Below are positions 51,782-62,224 of a stretch of 64,000 nt of DNA, in pieces. The stretch's first letter is position 1. The number at the start of each line of letters is the position of its first letter. Both the position numbers and the translations under genes were made by a program. The notes under the pieces are model-generated. The model had not been told where the DNA came from and did not search any database. It saw nothing but the letters and a program-made list of their open reading frames with translations. The stretch spans positions 130,207-194,206 of the forward strand of contig NZ_NDYF01000017.1 in NCBI RefSeq assembly GCF_002243175.1. Direction: 5' to 3'. This DNA is from Finegoldia magna_J. GTDB taxonomy: Bacteria; Bacillota; Clostridia; Tissierellales; Peptoniphilaceae.

Positions 51782-52432
51782 CTATTTAAACAAATCGTAG
51801 TCCAAATCATCGTACGATTCGATGTATTGTTCCACTTTTTCATCAATCACATCGTAATCATTAACTGTCGATTCGTCCGTAATTCCCACGATTTTAAATC
51901 CCATTTTGTCCACAGTGTCGATGCAGTAAAGCGCATCTTCAAACACAATCGTGTCATCCACACTAGAGCCCAATTTTTCCAAAGCACTATTCCAATATTC
52001 GTTTTCGTATTTGTGGTATCCCACCGATTTACAAGTTTGCACGAACTCAAAATAATCCAATATCCCTTGTTTTTCAAGAGCAGGAATAGCCAATTGGTCT
52101 TCTGTGGCTGTTGCAACACACATTTTAATTCCCATTGATTTTAGCTTTTCGAGCATATCCAAAACGCCCGGTTTCAAATCAAATTCGTTCATATATCCGT
52201 TTCTGATTGTGTAATATATAAAGTTCAAACCATCGTCTGTGGTTTTTTTGATATCAAAAGTTTCGTGAATGTAATCAATAGATGTCAAAAGTGTTTTGGT
52301 TTTGATTGTCCTGATAAAATCATCGTCAGGTTTTATTCCCAAATTTTCAATGTAATCTAAGATAACTCTGTTCCATTTGTACATGGAGTCGATCAAAGTT
52401 CCATCCATATCAAAAATTGCGTATTTAATCAT
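51782..52432 (-). CDS. HAD-superfamily phosphatase
   Basis: A 216-residue hydrolase of the beta-phosphoglucomutase-like group. Motif I is FDMDGTLIDS at the N-terminus. Motif II is around CVATATEDQ, and motif III/IV includes the lysine in KYENEYW and FEDALYCID. The helical cap lies between residues 20 and 85. Substrate is unknown. Confidence 0.87.
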   Translation of the reverse strand: MIKYAIFDMDGTLIDSMYKWNRVILDYIENLGIKPDDDFIRTIKTKTLLTSIDYIHETFDIKKTTDDGLNFIYYTIRNGYMNEFDLKPGVLDMLEKLKSMGIKMCVATATEDQLAIPALEKQGILDYFEFVQTCKSVGYHKYENEYWNSALEKLGSSVDDTIVFEDALYCIDTVDKMGFKIVGITDESTVNDYDVIDEKVEQYIESYDDLDYDLFK

Positions 52433-52593
52433 AAATTCATCCTTTCATTTATATTTAGATTTTAGTATATGGGGTATGTAAAGTCAATCAAAATCTAGGA
52501 TTTTTACGTATTTTACAAATATTTTATTTTTATAAAATTGAAAAAATATCGGGAAAACCATATAATATTATTAGTGATATAAGGAGGAATAAT

Positions 52594-53826
52594 ATGGAAA
52601 ATTTTGACAAAAAACTAAACAATTACGCAAGACTAATTATCGAAAAAGGTATCAATGCAAACGATAGACCGATTGTAATTCGTTGTGCAGTTGAGAGAGC
52701 TGATTTTGCAAGACTTTTGGTAAAATACGCTTACGAAAGAGGCTGCAGCGAAGTTATTATGGAATGGAATGACGATGAAATCAACAGAATGTACTACGAA
52801 AACGCATCAGAAGAAGCTTTGAAGGACTTCCCAGATTTTATCGTTGAAAAATCCAAATACTATTTTGAAAAAAAGGCAGGGGTGATTTCTGTATCTTGCC
52901 AAGATCCTGAAAACTTGAAGGGAGTGGATGCCGACAGAGTTCAAATGAGATCCAAGGTTTCTGCTGAAAAGATGAAGCCAATTCAAAAATACACAATGAA
53001 TGACATCAACAGCTGGTGTGTTGTCGCAGCTCCAAGTGTTGGCTGGGCGAAAAGAGTGTTCCCAGAACTTTCAGAAAAAGAAGCTGTAGAAAAATTGTGG
53101 GATCAAATCTTCAAAGCAACTCGTTCTGATACAGAAGATCCTATCAAAGCGTGGGATGAACATTTGGACACAATGAACAAACACGCAGAATTTATGAATA
53201 AGCACCAATTTGTGAAGCTTCACTACACAAACTCATTGGGAACTGATTTGACAATCGAACTTCCAAAAGGACACGTGTGGATAGCTGCACAATCAACGGA
53301 CAATTACGGAAATGATTTTGTGCCAAACATTCCAACAGAAGAAGTGTTCACAGCACCTCACAAAGACAAGGTAAACGGCGTTGTTTACAGCACTAAGCCT
53401 TTGAACTACGGTGGAAACACAATCGACAAGATGAGATTTGAATTTAAGGATGGAAAAGTTGTGGACTTTGATGCAGAAGTTGGCAAGGAAACTTTGAAGA
53501 ATATGTTCGACACTGACGAAAATGGAAAATACTTGGGAGAAGTGGCACTTGTTCCTTACGAATCACCAATTTCCAAATCAAACGTCACATTCATCAAAAC
53601 ATTGTTCGACGAAAACGCATCTTGTCACCTTGCATTCGGCCAAGCTTATCCAACTTGCGTAGAAGGCGGAGTGGACATGAATGAAGACGAATTGAAGGAA
53701 AATGGAATCAACGATTCATTGATTCACGTGGATTTCATGGTTGGTTCAGAAGATATGAGAATCGTTGGAACTACAGCTGACGGCAAAGAAGTAGAAGTAT
53801 TCAAGGAAGGGAACTGGGCAATCTAA
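52594..53826 (+). CDS. M29 family aminopeptidase
   Basis: A 410-residue metallo-aminopeptidase of the thermophilic (M29, AmpS/PepS) type. Typical segments are PNIPTEEVFTAPHKDKVNG with the first metal glutamate, and HLAFGQAYPTCVEGG and IHVDFMVGS near the end with the metal-binding histidines and aspartate. It removes N-terminal residues in the cytoplasm. It overlaps pepF (TAATG), so both peptidases work as an operon in peptide use. Confidence 0.93.
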   Translation: MENFDKKLNNYARLIIEKGINANDRPIVIRCAVERADFARLLVKYAYERGCSEVIMEWNDDEINRMYYENASEEALKDFPDFIVEKSKYYFEKKAGVISVSCQDPENLKGVDADRVQMRSKVSAEKMKPIQKYTMNDINSWCVVAAPSVGWAKRVFPELSEKEAVEKLWDQIFKATRSDTEDPIKAWDEHLDTMNKHAEFMNKHQFVKLHYTNSLGTDLTIELPKGHVWIAAQSTDNYGNDFVPNIPTEEVFTAPHKDKVNGVVYSTKPLNYGGNTIDKMRFEFKDGKVVDFDAEVGKETLKNMFDTDENGKYLGEVALVPYESPISKSNVTFIKTLFDENASCHLAFGQAYPTCVEGGVDMNEDELKENGINDSLIHVDFMVGSEDMRIVGTTADGKEVEVFKEGNWAI

Positions 53827-55622
53827 TGGATATACTAAAATACTGCAAAAGAGAAGAGGCAGACCCACAATACATGTGGGATTTGTCTGCATTGTATAAA
53901 ACAGGAGAAGAATTCGAAAAAGCAGTGAAGACAATAGATTTGATGGCAGATGATTTCAAGAAAAATTACGAAAACAAACTCAAATCAGCAGACATCATAA
54001 AAAACGCAATGGACGATTACAGAGATATTGTGGCTAACATCGACCGCATCGCACACTACGCATCACTTGATGTAGAAGCAGATGGCCACAACGAAAAATC
54101 CCAAAAAAGAGCCATGGCGACATTCACAAAAATCGCAGACATCGAAAACAAAATGAGCTTTTTTGAAACAGAACTCGTACAAGTTGATGAACAAACACTC
54201 GAAGAAGTCAAAAACGACACCAACAACACAAGATACATCGACGATTTGTTGAAGAAAAAAGAACACATCTTATCCAAGGAAGTGGAAAATGCGATAAGCA
54301 AATTCTCACAAACATTCAGCTCATTCTACGAAATCTACAACACAACTAAAATTCACGACATCACATTTCCTGATTTCGAAGTAAATGGCAAAAAATACGA
54401 AATGACTTACAATTTGTTCGAAGGAGTCTACGACAACGACCCTGACACAGATTTGAGAAGAAAATCATACGAAGTGTTCTACAATGAACTTGCAAAATAT
54501 AAAAACACAACAGCGATGATTTATCTATCACATTGCCAAGCAGAAAAGGCAGAAAGTGAACTAAGAGGATACGATTCAGTGATAGATTTCTTGTTAGACA
54601 GACAAAACATTTCTCGTGAATTGTACGACAGACAACTAGATGTAATCATGCAAGAACTTCCTAAACACATGAGAAAATACGCCCAAATCATCAAAAAAGA
54701 ATACGATTTGGACAAAGTTACATTCATGGACTTGAAGCTAGATATGGAAAACTCATTCTCCAAAAACATTTCAGTAGAAGATGCAAGGAATTTGGTCAAA
54801 GACGGACTTTCAATTCTAGGTGAAGATTATTCAAAAATGCTAGATTGTGCATTTGACGAAAAATGGATTGATTTTGTAAACACATTTGGAAAATCAACAG
54901 GAGCATTCTGCGCATCTCCATTCTTGGCACATCCTTATGTGTTGATATCTTGGACTGGCAAACTAACAGAAGCTATCGTATTGTCACACGAATTGGGACA
55001 TGCAGGACAATCCTACATCTCACAAAAAACACAAAACGTGTTGGACAACGACCCATCAATGTACTTCGTGGAATCACCATCCACAACAAACGAACTCATC
55101 ATGAGCAGATACTTGCTAGAAAAAGCAACAACTGACCAAGAAAGAAGATATTTGTGTGGACAAATAATCTCCAGAACCTACTTCCACAACTTCGTCACAC
55201 ACTTTATCGAAGGATACTACCAAAGAGAAGTATACAAACTAATCGATAAGAAAGAAGGATTCACAGCAGATGATTTGTCAAGAATCTTCAAAGAAACACT
55301 ACAAAAATTCTGGGGAGAAGACGTTGAAATCAACGAAGGATCAGAATTGACATGGATGAGACAACCTCACTACTACATGGGATTGTATCCATACACTTAC
55401 TCCGCAGGACTAACAATCGGAACACAAGTATCCAAAATGATTGTAGAAGAAGGAAAACCAGCAGCAGACAGATGGCTTAAAGCATTGGCATTAGGCTCCA
55501 CAGAAGATTCTGTCGGAATCGCAAAAGCTGCAGGAGTAGACATCACAACAGATAAACCACTCAAAGACACCATAGAATACATCGGTAAAGTAATCGATGA
55601 CATCGAAAAATACGACAAATAA
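53826..55622 (+). CDS. pepF: Oligoendopeptidase F
   Basis: A 598-residue M3B metallopeptidase. The zinc site VLSHELGHAGQS (HEXXH) and ESPSTTNELIMS with the third zinc ligand glutamate are present. The N-terminal part is helical. It cuts short peptides inside the cell. Its start overlaps the aminopeptidase stop by one base. A clear terminator follows. Confidence 0.95.
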   Translation: MDILKYCKREEADPQYMWDLSALYKTGEEFEKAVKTIDLMADDFKKNYENKLKSADIIKNAMDDYRDIVANIDRIAHYASLDVEADGHNEKSQKRAMATFTKIADIENKMSFFETELVQVDEQTLEEVKNDTNNTRYIDDLLKKKEHILSKEVENAISKFSQTFSSFYEIYNTTKIHDITFPDFEVNGKKYEMTYNLFEGVYDNDPDTDLRRKSYEVFYNELAKYKNTTAMIYLSHCQAEKAESELRGYDSVIDFLLDRQNISRELYDRQLDVIMQELPKHMRKYAQIIKKEYDLDKVTFMDLKLDMENSFSKNISVEDARNLVKDGLSILGEDYSKMLDCAFDEKWIDFVNTFGKSTGAFCASPFLAHPYVLISWTGKLTEAIVLSHELGHAGQSYISQKTQNVLDNDPSMYFVESPSTTNELIMSRYLLEKATTDQERRYLCGQIISRTYFHNFVTHFIEGYYQREVYKLIDKKEGFTADDLSRIFKETLQKFWGEDVEINEGSELTWMRQPHYYMGLYPYTYSAGLTIGTQVSKMIVEEGKPAADRWLKALALGSTEDSVGIAKAAGVDITTDKPLKDTIEYIGKVIDDIEKYDK

Positions 55623-55626
55623 TATA

Positions 55627-55653
55627 AAATTGGCACCGTTTTGGTGCCAATTT
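55627..55653 (+). terminator. Terminator of the peptidase operon
   Basis: AAATTGGCACC and GGTGCCAATTT pair around a five-base loop. The T run is short, so some readthrough into the ABC operon is possible. Confidence 0.75.
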
Positions 55654-55673
55654 ACATAGATAAGAGGCAACAA

Positions 55674-56558
55674 ATGTATATACAATTTAATAATATTAAA
55701 AAATCATTCGACGGAAATACTGTACTTGACGTTGAGAATTTACAAATAGAAAAGGGCGAAATAGTTTCAATTATCGGGAAAAACGGATCCGGTAAAAGCA
55801 CATTAATTAAGATTTTGTGTGGATTATTGTACCAAGATCAAGGAGAATGCAGAGTTGATAATATATCCAACAAAAACTCTAAAATCAGAGAACACACCAA
55901 ACTTGTGCTTGAAAGTGGTGGAGGATATTACGATTATTTAACAGCCACTGAAAACATCATGTATTTTCTCGGACTAAACCACGTCAATTACAATGAAAAT
56001 GAAGTGCATAATTTGATGAACAAACTCGATTTTACAGAATTCAAGGACAAAAAAGTATCAGAATTATCGCAAGGAAATCGTCAAAAACTTTCACTAATAG
56101 TCACACTTCTAACCAATCCCGACATAATTTGCCTAGATGAACCTACAAATGGATTGGACATCAATAGCATGAATATTTTGTTGAATTTCCTACACAAAAT
56201 AGCAGTTGAAGACCAAAAGACAGTCATCTTCACAAGTCACGACCTATCATTTATGAAAAACATCAACTCCAGATTAATTCTAATAAATGAAGGGAAAATC
56301 GTACTGGATAAACCATCCAAACAGTTGTTTGATTCAAAAGACTTACAAAAAGACATTATTGAAATAGAAAACACCAACAGAAATCTACTAGATAATTTGA
56401 AGAAAACGAAATACGAATTTACCGATAATTCAATTATATTGTCAGTTTACGACGAAGCTGAGAAGGAATTTCTACTGAAAAACTGTGACATTATAAGTAT
56501 GAGAAAAGAATCTTTGACGGCAGAAGATGTGTACTTCAGGGTGATTTCAAATGTTTAA
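55674..56558 (+). CDS. ABC transporter ATPase
   Basis: A 294-residue ATPase with Walker A GKNGSGKST (about residues 33-41), signature ELSQGNRQKLS and Walker B ICLDEPTNGLD. The C-terminal part is longer, as in bacitracin/natA-type exporters. I use the ATG at 55674 with AAGAGGCAAC before it. Two membrane genes and an MFS gene follow with overlaps. Confidence 0.9.
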   Translation: MYIQFNNIKKSFDGNTVLDVENLQIEKGEIVSIIGKNGSGKSTLIKILCGLLYQDQGECRVDNISNKNSKIREHTKLVLESGGGYYDYLTATENIMYFLGLNHVNYNENEVHNLMNKLDFTEFKDKKVSELSQGNRQKLSLIVTLLTNPDIICLDEPTNGLDINSMNILLNFLHKIAVEDQKTVIFTSHDLSFMKNINSRLILINEGKIVLDKPSKQLFDSKDLQKDIIEIENTNRNLLDNLKKTKYEFTDNSIILSVYDEAEKEFLLKNCDIISMRKESLTAEDVYFRVISNV

Positions 56559-57303
56559 TAAATTGTTATTGGAATTTAACAGAGATTTCTCAGAAATCAA
56601 AAAATATAAATTCAACGTCATATTTGCAAACATCGCAGTGCTTTTGATGTCACTTTTCATCATAGATGGACTGTTTGTAAAAGAAAAAGAAATCGTGTTT
56701 TTGATGATGATATTGTGGTATTATGCGACTTATGCGATTGAATCACCAACGTTTTTGATACAAAACGAAATAACAGACAGAACACTGATATCAATTGTCC
56801 AATCAAAAACAGGGATACTATCAGTTGTTTTGTACAGAAATTTAGTGGAATTTTTGATGAATACGATAAAAGTAATAGTGATATTCACACTGATATTTGT
56901 ATCAGTAAACTTTGATTATTCGAAATTCAACCACATTCCTATAATAATTTTGGTGATGGTTGTGTCTGTGTTCATACTTTATCAACTGGGAACATTCTTA
57001 TCAAGTTTCACACTACTTTACAAAAGGTTGGGAAGTTTTGTCGCCTTGGCAGAAACTTATATGTTGTTTTTCGGAGATATTACCGTAAAAGTCAACAACA
57101 AAGCACTTGTACTTATCAACAAAATATTGTTCCCATTTAACAATGCTCGTGAAATCTTTACACAATTACAACTGAATAATGTGAGATATGATTTGATAAT
57201 ACAGCTTTTGATACAAGCTGTTGTATTGTCCGTTTTGGTCAAAATTTCATACGATAAAAACATTCAAACAAGCATGAAAAGAGGTAATTTGTATGGGATA
57301 TAA
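56551..57303 (+). CDS. ABC-2-type membrane permease subunit
   Basis: A 250-residue membrane protein with about six hydrophobic segments. It overlaps the ATPase gene by eight bases and the next permease gene by 11 bases. No substrate signal is visible. It is one half of a two-subunit ABC-2 type exporter. Confidence 0.82.
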   Translation: MFNKLLLEFNRDFSEIKKYKFNVIFANIAVLLMSLFIIDGLFVKEKEIVFLMMILWYYATYAIESPTFLIQNEITDRTLISIVQSKTGILSVVLYRNLVEFLMNTIKVIVIFTLIFVSVNFDYSKFNHIPIIILVMVVSVFILYQLGTFLSSFTLLYKRLGSFVALAETYMLFFGDITVKVNNKALVLINKILFPFNNAREIFTQLQLNNVRYDLIIQLLIQAVVLSVLVKISYDKNIQTSMKRGNLYGI

Positions 57304-57964
57304 ATACGGAGAATTACGAAAATACATCGATGAAAACAAAAACTATAAAATCGAATATTTCTCAAAGCTAATATCGGATATTATCATGCTTGCGGGCGTT
57401 TCATTTATGCTAAAATCAACGGATAATTGGAACAACGAATCGTTCACGTATTTTTTGATATGGTATTTGTTACAAACAGTGTTATTTGAACTCGTCAAAT
57501 CAATAGAATTTGAAATCAAAAGCGACGGGCTGATTAATATGATTTCATCTAGAACCAGCATCACTATGATTTATTTCAAAAGAAGCATCGTTTGGTTAGT
57601 AAAAGCGGTGATTTTGTTTGCGATTGTAATATTTTTATCGGGAAATGGATTGAATGGGATAATACAATTCAAGCCTAATTTAATACTAGCGATAATCTTT
57701 TCATTAATTCTAATGTATGGTGTGTTCTTCTTATTCATGGCACTTACATTAATTTACGAACGTGTAGCATCATTTACTGGATTTATCACAACAGCGTTTT
57801 TGATATTTGGCTATAAACTCACAATAACACAAGAAATCAGAAAAATAATTGTGGGAAATCAAGCAGATATGAAGAAAATTGTGTTGAATTTGATACTTTT
57901 ATATGCTGTGGCGTATCATTTTATGAAAAAAGCAAGAATGAAATTACAGTATAGGGGATTCTAA
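57293..57964 (+). CDS. ABC-2-type membrane permease subunit
   Basis: A 223-residue membrane protein with about five or six hydrophobic segments. It shares size and layout with the preceding permease, so the two probably make a heterodimer. It overlaps the MFS gene by one base (TAATG). Confidence 0.82.
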   Translation: MGYKYGELRKYIDENKNYKIEYFSKLISDIIMLAGVSFMLKSTDNWNNESFTYFLIWYLLQTVLFELVKSIEFEIKSDGLINMISSRTSITMIYFKRSIVWLVKAVILFAIVIFLSGNGLNGIIQFKPNLILAIIFSLILMYGVFFLFMALTLIYERVASFTGFITTAFLIFGYKLTITQEIRKIIVGNQADMKKIVLNLILLYAVAYHFMKKARMKLQYRGF

Positions 57965-59265
57965 TGAACGAAAAATTTAAAAAATTTATGGTGGTATGGT
58001 TTGGGCAATTTGTGTCTATGCTTGGGTCGGGGATTTCATCATTTGGATTATCGTTGTGGATTTTCATGATGACAAAAAGCGCCACGACTTTTGCGATGAC
58101 GTTTTTAGTTCAAATTTTACCGGGAATTATATTTGCGCCATTTGCAGGATCAATGGCAGACAGAAAACAACGAAAACATATTATAGTGGTAACAGATTCT
58201 CTGGATGCAGTACTTAAAGTAATACTTATGATTTTGCTTGTAACAAATCACATGAAGGTATGGATGGTGTATCCATTGACTTTCTTGTCGCAAACTTTAG
58301 GAACATTTCAAAATCCTGCATTCAACGCAACGATTCCACTTTTGGTTGAGAAGAAGGACATTCCAAGAGCGAATGGGTTTATGCAACTTATCAGAGCAAT
58401 TCAAAATATGCTTGCTCCGTTGATTGCAGGTGCGTTATTTCCATTTATAGGATTGACGGGATTGTTTGCAATTGATTTTGTAACTTTCTTCGTGGCTATT
58501 TTGACGATTTTACCACAAAAAATCGAGCAAGAAATAGAAGAAGTTAAGGAATCTAATTTTACCAAGACAATTGTTAGTGATTTGAAAATAGCTTTTGAAG
58601 TGTTAAAACAAAAGCAAGGATTTATACAAATAATAGTCGTGTTTTCAATTTTGAATTTTGTGGCTAATATTGCAATGGTATTGGTTGGTCCGTTGGTAAT
58701 GAGTAATTATGACACAAAAATTTACGGACTTGTGAATTCTGTGTCGGGAATTGCAATGGTGTTAGGTGGAGTAATTTCTGGTGCAATTCCAAGCGAAAAA
58801 AACAAGGTAAGATCGATTTTCCTTAGTTTAATAATTTGTTCAATTGGATTGATAGTAATGGGGATAAATTACAGCTGGATTGTTATTGCTGTGGGATTTT
58901 TCTTGTTTATGATTCCTACTCCTTATGCGAATGGAACTTTCGGTTCACTGATGCAATTGAAAATAGAGACTAAAATGCTTGGAAGAGTGGGCTCACTGGT
59001 AGATTGTCTAATGAAGATTATCACACCTATAGCGATTATTTTGGCTGGATTTTTGGCGGATAATGTGTTCAATCCACTTTTAGTAAAGGGAGGCAAATTG
59101 TCTGACACTTTCATAGCAAAAATAATTGGAGTTGGAAATGGCAGAGGAATTGGGCTGTTATTTGTGATTTGTGGAACAATTTTATTAATCATTTGTGTGA
59201 TGATGCTTTTGAATAAAAATATTAACCGACTTGAAGAACTAAACCCAGATGTAATTAATGATTAG
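57964..59265 (+). CDS. MFS drug-efflux-like transporter
   Basis: A 433-residue major facilitator with about 12 hydrophobic segments. The motif FAPFAGSMADRKQRKHII between helices 2 and 3 is the MFS motif A. It resembles macrolide-type efflux pumps (MefA/MdfA-like group). It is the last gene of the ABC/MFS operon. Substrate is not known; a role in resistance is an inference. Confidence 0.85.
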   Translation: MNEKFKKFMVVWFGQFVSMLGSGISSFGLSLWIFMMTKSATTFAMTFLVQILPGIIFAPFAGSMADRKQRKHIIVVTDSLDAVLKVILMILLVTNHMKVWMVYPLTFLSQTLGTFQNPAFNATIPLLVEKKDIPRANGFMQLIRAIQNMLAPLIAGALFPFIGLTGLFAIDFVTFFVAILTILPQKIEQEIEEVKESNFTKTIVSDLKIAFEVLKQKQGFIQIIVVFSILNFVANIAMVLVGPLVMSNYDTKIYGLVNSVSGIAMVLGGVISGAIPSEKNKVRSIFLSLIICSIGLIVMGINYSWIVIAVGFFLFMIPTPYANGTFGSLMQLKIETKMLGRVGSLVDCLMKIITPIAIILAGFLADNVFNPLLVKGGKLSDTFIAKIIGVGNGRGIGLLFVICGTILLIICVMMLLNKNINRLEELNPDVIND

Positions 59266-59321
59266 TTTAGTGTATTTGGGGTATAAATACTTTGTAAGAA
59301 ATTTTATAGGGGGTAATATTA

Positions 59322-59681
59322 ATGGCTAAATTAACAGAAACAGTTCAATCTGGAGATTGGAAAGCAGAAAAACACGTTCCAGTTATTCATATTGATAAAA
59401 AAGACGACGGATTCAAAGTATGCGCAATTGTAGGTGAAGAAATCGAACACCCAAACACTTTCGAACACCACATTGCATGGATTAAAGTATTCTTCCAACC
59501 AGAAGGAGAAAAATTCCCAGTAGAAGTAGCTTCTTACCAAGCAGCAGCTCACGGCGAAGGCGAAGTATTCACTAAACCACACGCTCACGCTTATGTAAAA
59601 TCTACAAAACCAGGTAAGGTATTTGCATTAAGTTATTGCAATATCCACGGTTTATGGGAAAGCGCAGAAGAAGTAAAATAG
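59322..59681 (+). CDS. Class II superoxide reductase (neelaredoxin)
   Basis: A 119-residue iron protein that reduces superoxide to peroxide in anaerobes. The iron site is seen in EKHVPVIH (Glu16, His18), EHPNTFEHHIAWI (His43, His49) and SYCNIHGLW (Cys106, His109). The N-terminal desulforedoxin domain of class I is absent. It follows a TAGGGGGTAAT ribosome site and has its own terminator. Confidence 0.95.
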   Translation: MAKLTETVQSGDWKAEKHVPVIHIDKKDDGFKVCAIVGEEIEHPNTFEHHIAWIKVFFQPEGEKFPVEVASYQAAAHGEGEVFTKPHAHAYVKSTKPGKVFALSYCNIHGLWESAEEVK

Positions 59682-59693
59682 TTTGATATAATG

Positions 59694-59719
59694 AGAGCTC
59701 TTAGTGGAGCTCTTTTTTT
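59694..59719 (+). terminator. Terminator after superoxide reductase
   Basis: AGAGCTC pairs with GAGCTCT around a six-base loop, followed by seven T. Confidence 0.88.
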
Positions 59720-59828
59720 GTGTAAACTTTGATAATACGATTTATTGAGTATTAAGTAAATTTTACAAGTTTTTTATATAACTTTTGAATATTTGGGTAA
59801 TTATATAATAATAAAGAGGAGGTGTTAG

Positions 59829-61541
59829 ATGAAGAGATTAAGGTTAAGGGGAATTTTAATAATTGCGTTTCTTATAATGCTTGTGACTTCTAAGGTTTCT
59901 CTTGCTGATTCTATAGATTCTATCGATACTAATGCTGTGATAGAAAAGGATGGTTCTATTTCTATTACGCAGGTGTGGAAGGCAAATCCAGATTCTGGTA
60001 CGGAATTTTTTATTCCTATGCAAAATCTAAATCATATGCAGATTGAGGATTTTACGGTTTCCGATGAAAAGGGTCCGTATGGACGTATGAATCCGTGGAA
60101 TGTGGATTCGAATTTTAGCGAAAAAGCTAGAAAATACGGGATAAATCAGACGTCAGATGGTATTGAATTATGCTTTGGTAAGACTGAGTTTAAGGATAAG
60201 ACTTACACGATTCGTTATAAATTTAAAAATGCTGTGACATCTTTTAATGATTATGATGGTTTTAATATAAGATTTGTAAATGATCAGATGGATCCTTCGC
60301 CTGATAAGGTTAGTTTGAAGATTAGCCTATATGATGGGAAATTAAACAAGGATAATGCTAAGGTGTGGGGATTTGGTTATGATGGTAATGTCAATTTAGA
60401 AAATGGCAAGATTGTTGCCAAAGCAAAAAAATTTGATTCATCTAACTATATGAACATTATGTTATCCTTGAATAAGGGAATTATTAGCCCAAATCATACT
60501 TCGAACAAGAGCATTGATACTTTGGTTAATAAGGCTTTTGAAGGGTCTGATTATTCGTATGATGATTACAAGAACGGTGGAGTTTACGATAAAGGCGGAA
60601 CTCCTACAAGCATTATTGATAAAATTTTTGGTGTATTTACTGCTGTAATGGGCGTAATTGGTGTATCTTTAGGAATATTTGCGATAGTTAATCCAAATAG
60701 GAACAAGAATATCAAAAATGTCGGCAAAGTTGATAGAAAAAACCCACAATATCACAGGGAGATTCCTTTTGAAAAGAATTTAATGGCAAATTTTTATGCA
60801 TATAATGGAAAAGAAAATATGGTTGAAAATATTTTGTCTGCAACGCTTTTGGTGTGGTTAAGAGATGGCAATATTGATTTTACAACTTCACATGAAAAGT
60901 CAGCCATATTACGCAGAGATATCGAAAAATATAATATACAGATTCTCAAAGAACCTGAGTTCAATAGCGATTACGAACAATTGTTATTTTCAAGTTTACA
61001 AGAAGCATCAGGAGATGACGTGACTCTGACTGAAAAAGAATATAAGGATTTTCTGAAGGATGACGAAGAGTTTTTGGAAAATATTATTAAATCTATTGAA
61101 AAAGATGGAAATAAGTTTTTATTAGATAATGAATATATTGAAAATTCACGCGGAATGTTCAGAAAATATTCATACACTCAAAAAGGACTTAAGGAGGCAG
61201 CGTTAATTCCTGCTTTTGAGAGATTTTTAAAAGATTTTACTCTGATTAATGAGCGTGAACCGTTAGAAGTAGCGTTATGGGATGAGGTTTTAATAGGAGC
61301 GACGTTGTTTGGAAAGGGCGAAGAGACTTTGAGACAGTTCAAAAAGTTTTATCCAGATTACACGTTCGGAAGTTTCGATAGAGATATTTACACAAGTTAT
61401 TGGTATCTAAACCACTTTTCAAATAACACTTACAGTAGTGCAATTGCAAACTCACAATCAAGTGCTGGATATGGTGGTGGAGCATCAATTGGCGGCGGTG
61501 GCGGATTCTCAGGCGGCGGATCTGGCGGCGGCGGAAGATAA
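59829..61541 (+). CDS. DUF2207 membrane protein with glycine-rich tail
   Basis: A 570-residue protein: signal peptide (about 1-26), an extracellular DUF2207 beta domain (about 30-215), a membrane segment (about 268-285) and a cytoplasmic part. The C-terminus is a glycine/serine run. A second membrane helix that many DUF2207 proteins have is not obvious. It pairs with the LemA gene 17 bases downstream, an arrangement common in bacteria and of unknown function. Confidence 0.82.
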   Translation: MKRLRLRGILIIAFLIMLVTSKVSLADSIDSIDTNAVIEKDGSISITQVWKANPDSGTEFFIPMQNLNHMQIEDFTVSDEKGPYGRMNPWNVDSNFSEKARKYGINQTSDGIELCFGKTEFKDKTYTIRYKFKNAVTSFNDYDGFNIRFVNDQMDPSPDKVSLKISLYDGKLNKDNAKVWGFGYDGNVNLENGKIVAKAKKFDSSNYMNIMLSLNKGIISPNHTSNKSIDTLVNKAFEGSDYSYDDYKNGGVYDKGGTPTSIIDKIFGVFTAVMGVIGVSLGIFAIVNPNRNKNIKNVGKVDRKNPQYHREIPFEKNLMANFYAYNGKENMVENILSATLLVWLRDGNIDFTTSHEKSAILRRDIEKYNIQILKEPEFNSDYEQLLFSSLQEASGDDVTLTEKEYKDFLKDDEEFLENIIKSIEKDGNKFLLDNEYIENSRGMFRKYSYTQKGLKEAALIPAFERFLKDFTLINEREPLEVALWDEVLIGATLFGKGEETLRQFKKFYPDYTFGSFDRDIYTSYWYLNHFSNNTYSSAIANSQSSAGYGGGASIGGGGGFSGGGSGGGGR

Positions 61542-61558
61542 GTTTTAAGGAGGAAATT

Positions 61559-62101
61559 ATGGTAACACTAGGAATATTGATTGCATTAGTTGTGATAATT
61601 GCTGTATATTTTATTGCAACTCAGAGAAGTCTTGTAATGGCTAAGGAAAATATCGCTAATGCTTTTTCACAAATCAAAGTAAGCCAACAATCAAGATTTG
61701 ACGCTTTGACAGAACTTGCAAAGGCGACAAAAAGTTATTCTGAATACGAATATAAAACTTTGATGGAAGTTATATCTAAGAGACAATCATCAAACGATGT
61801 CAAAGGAATCGAAAATAATGAAGAAATCCTAAGAAATCTGTCGGGAAGAATTAACGCATTAGCAGAAAACTATCCTGATTTAAAGGCTTCAGAAACTTAC
61901 AAGGAAACAATGCAAAGTATAAATAAATACGAAAACACAGTAAGAACATCGAGAATGGTATTTAATGACACTGTTACTATTTATAACAGAAAAGTTAAAC
62001 AATTCCCAAGTTCTTTGGTGGCTTCAGTGTTAGGATACAGAGCTGAACAATATTTGGAAATGGACGATTCAAAATCAGATATGCCTAACTTGGAGTATTA
62101 G
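61559..62101 (+). CDS. lemA: LemA family protein
   Basis: A 180-residue LemA protein: an N-terminal membrane segment (3-22) followed by a helical bundle with the family patterns NIANAFSQIKV and RMVFNDTVTIYNRKVKQFPSSLVA. It follows an AAGGAGGAAATT ribosome site. It works with the preceding DUF2207 protein, but the role is not established. Confidence 0.93.
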   Translation: MVTLGILIALVVIIAVYFIATQRSLVMAKENIANAFSQIKVSQQSRFDALTELAKATKSYSEYEYKTLMEVISKRQSSNDVKGIENNEEILRNLSGRINALAENYPDLKASETYKETMQSINKYENTVRTSRMVFNDTVTIYNRKVKQFPSSLVASVLGYRAEQYLEMDDSKSDMPNLEY

Positions 62102-62112
62102 TTGAAAATTTG

Positions 62113-62137
62113 CCGGGCACTTAGTGTCCGGTTTTTT
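62113..62137 (+). terminator. Terminator after lemA
   Basis: CCGGGCAC pairs with GTGTCCGG around a three-base loop, then six T. Confidence 0.9.
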
Positions 62138-62224
62138 ATTTGGTAAAATTAGATACACACAAATTCATATTGCAAACACATCTTGTGTTATAATACTTGT
62201 AAAATATCAAACAAAGGTGATTAA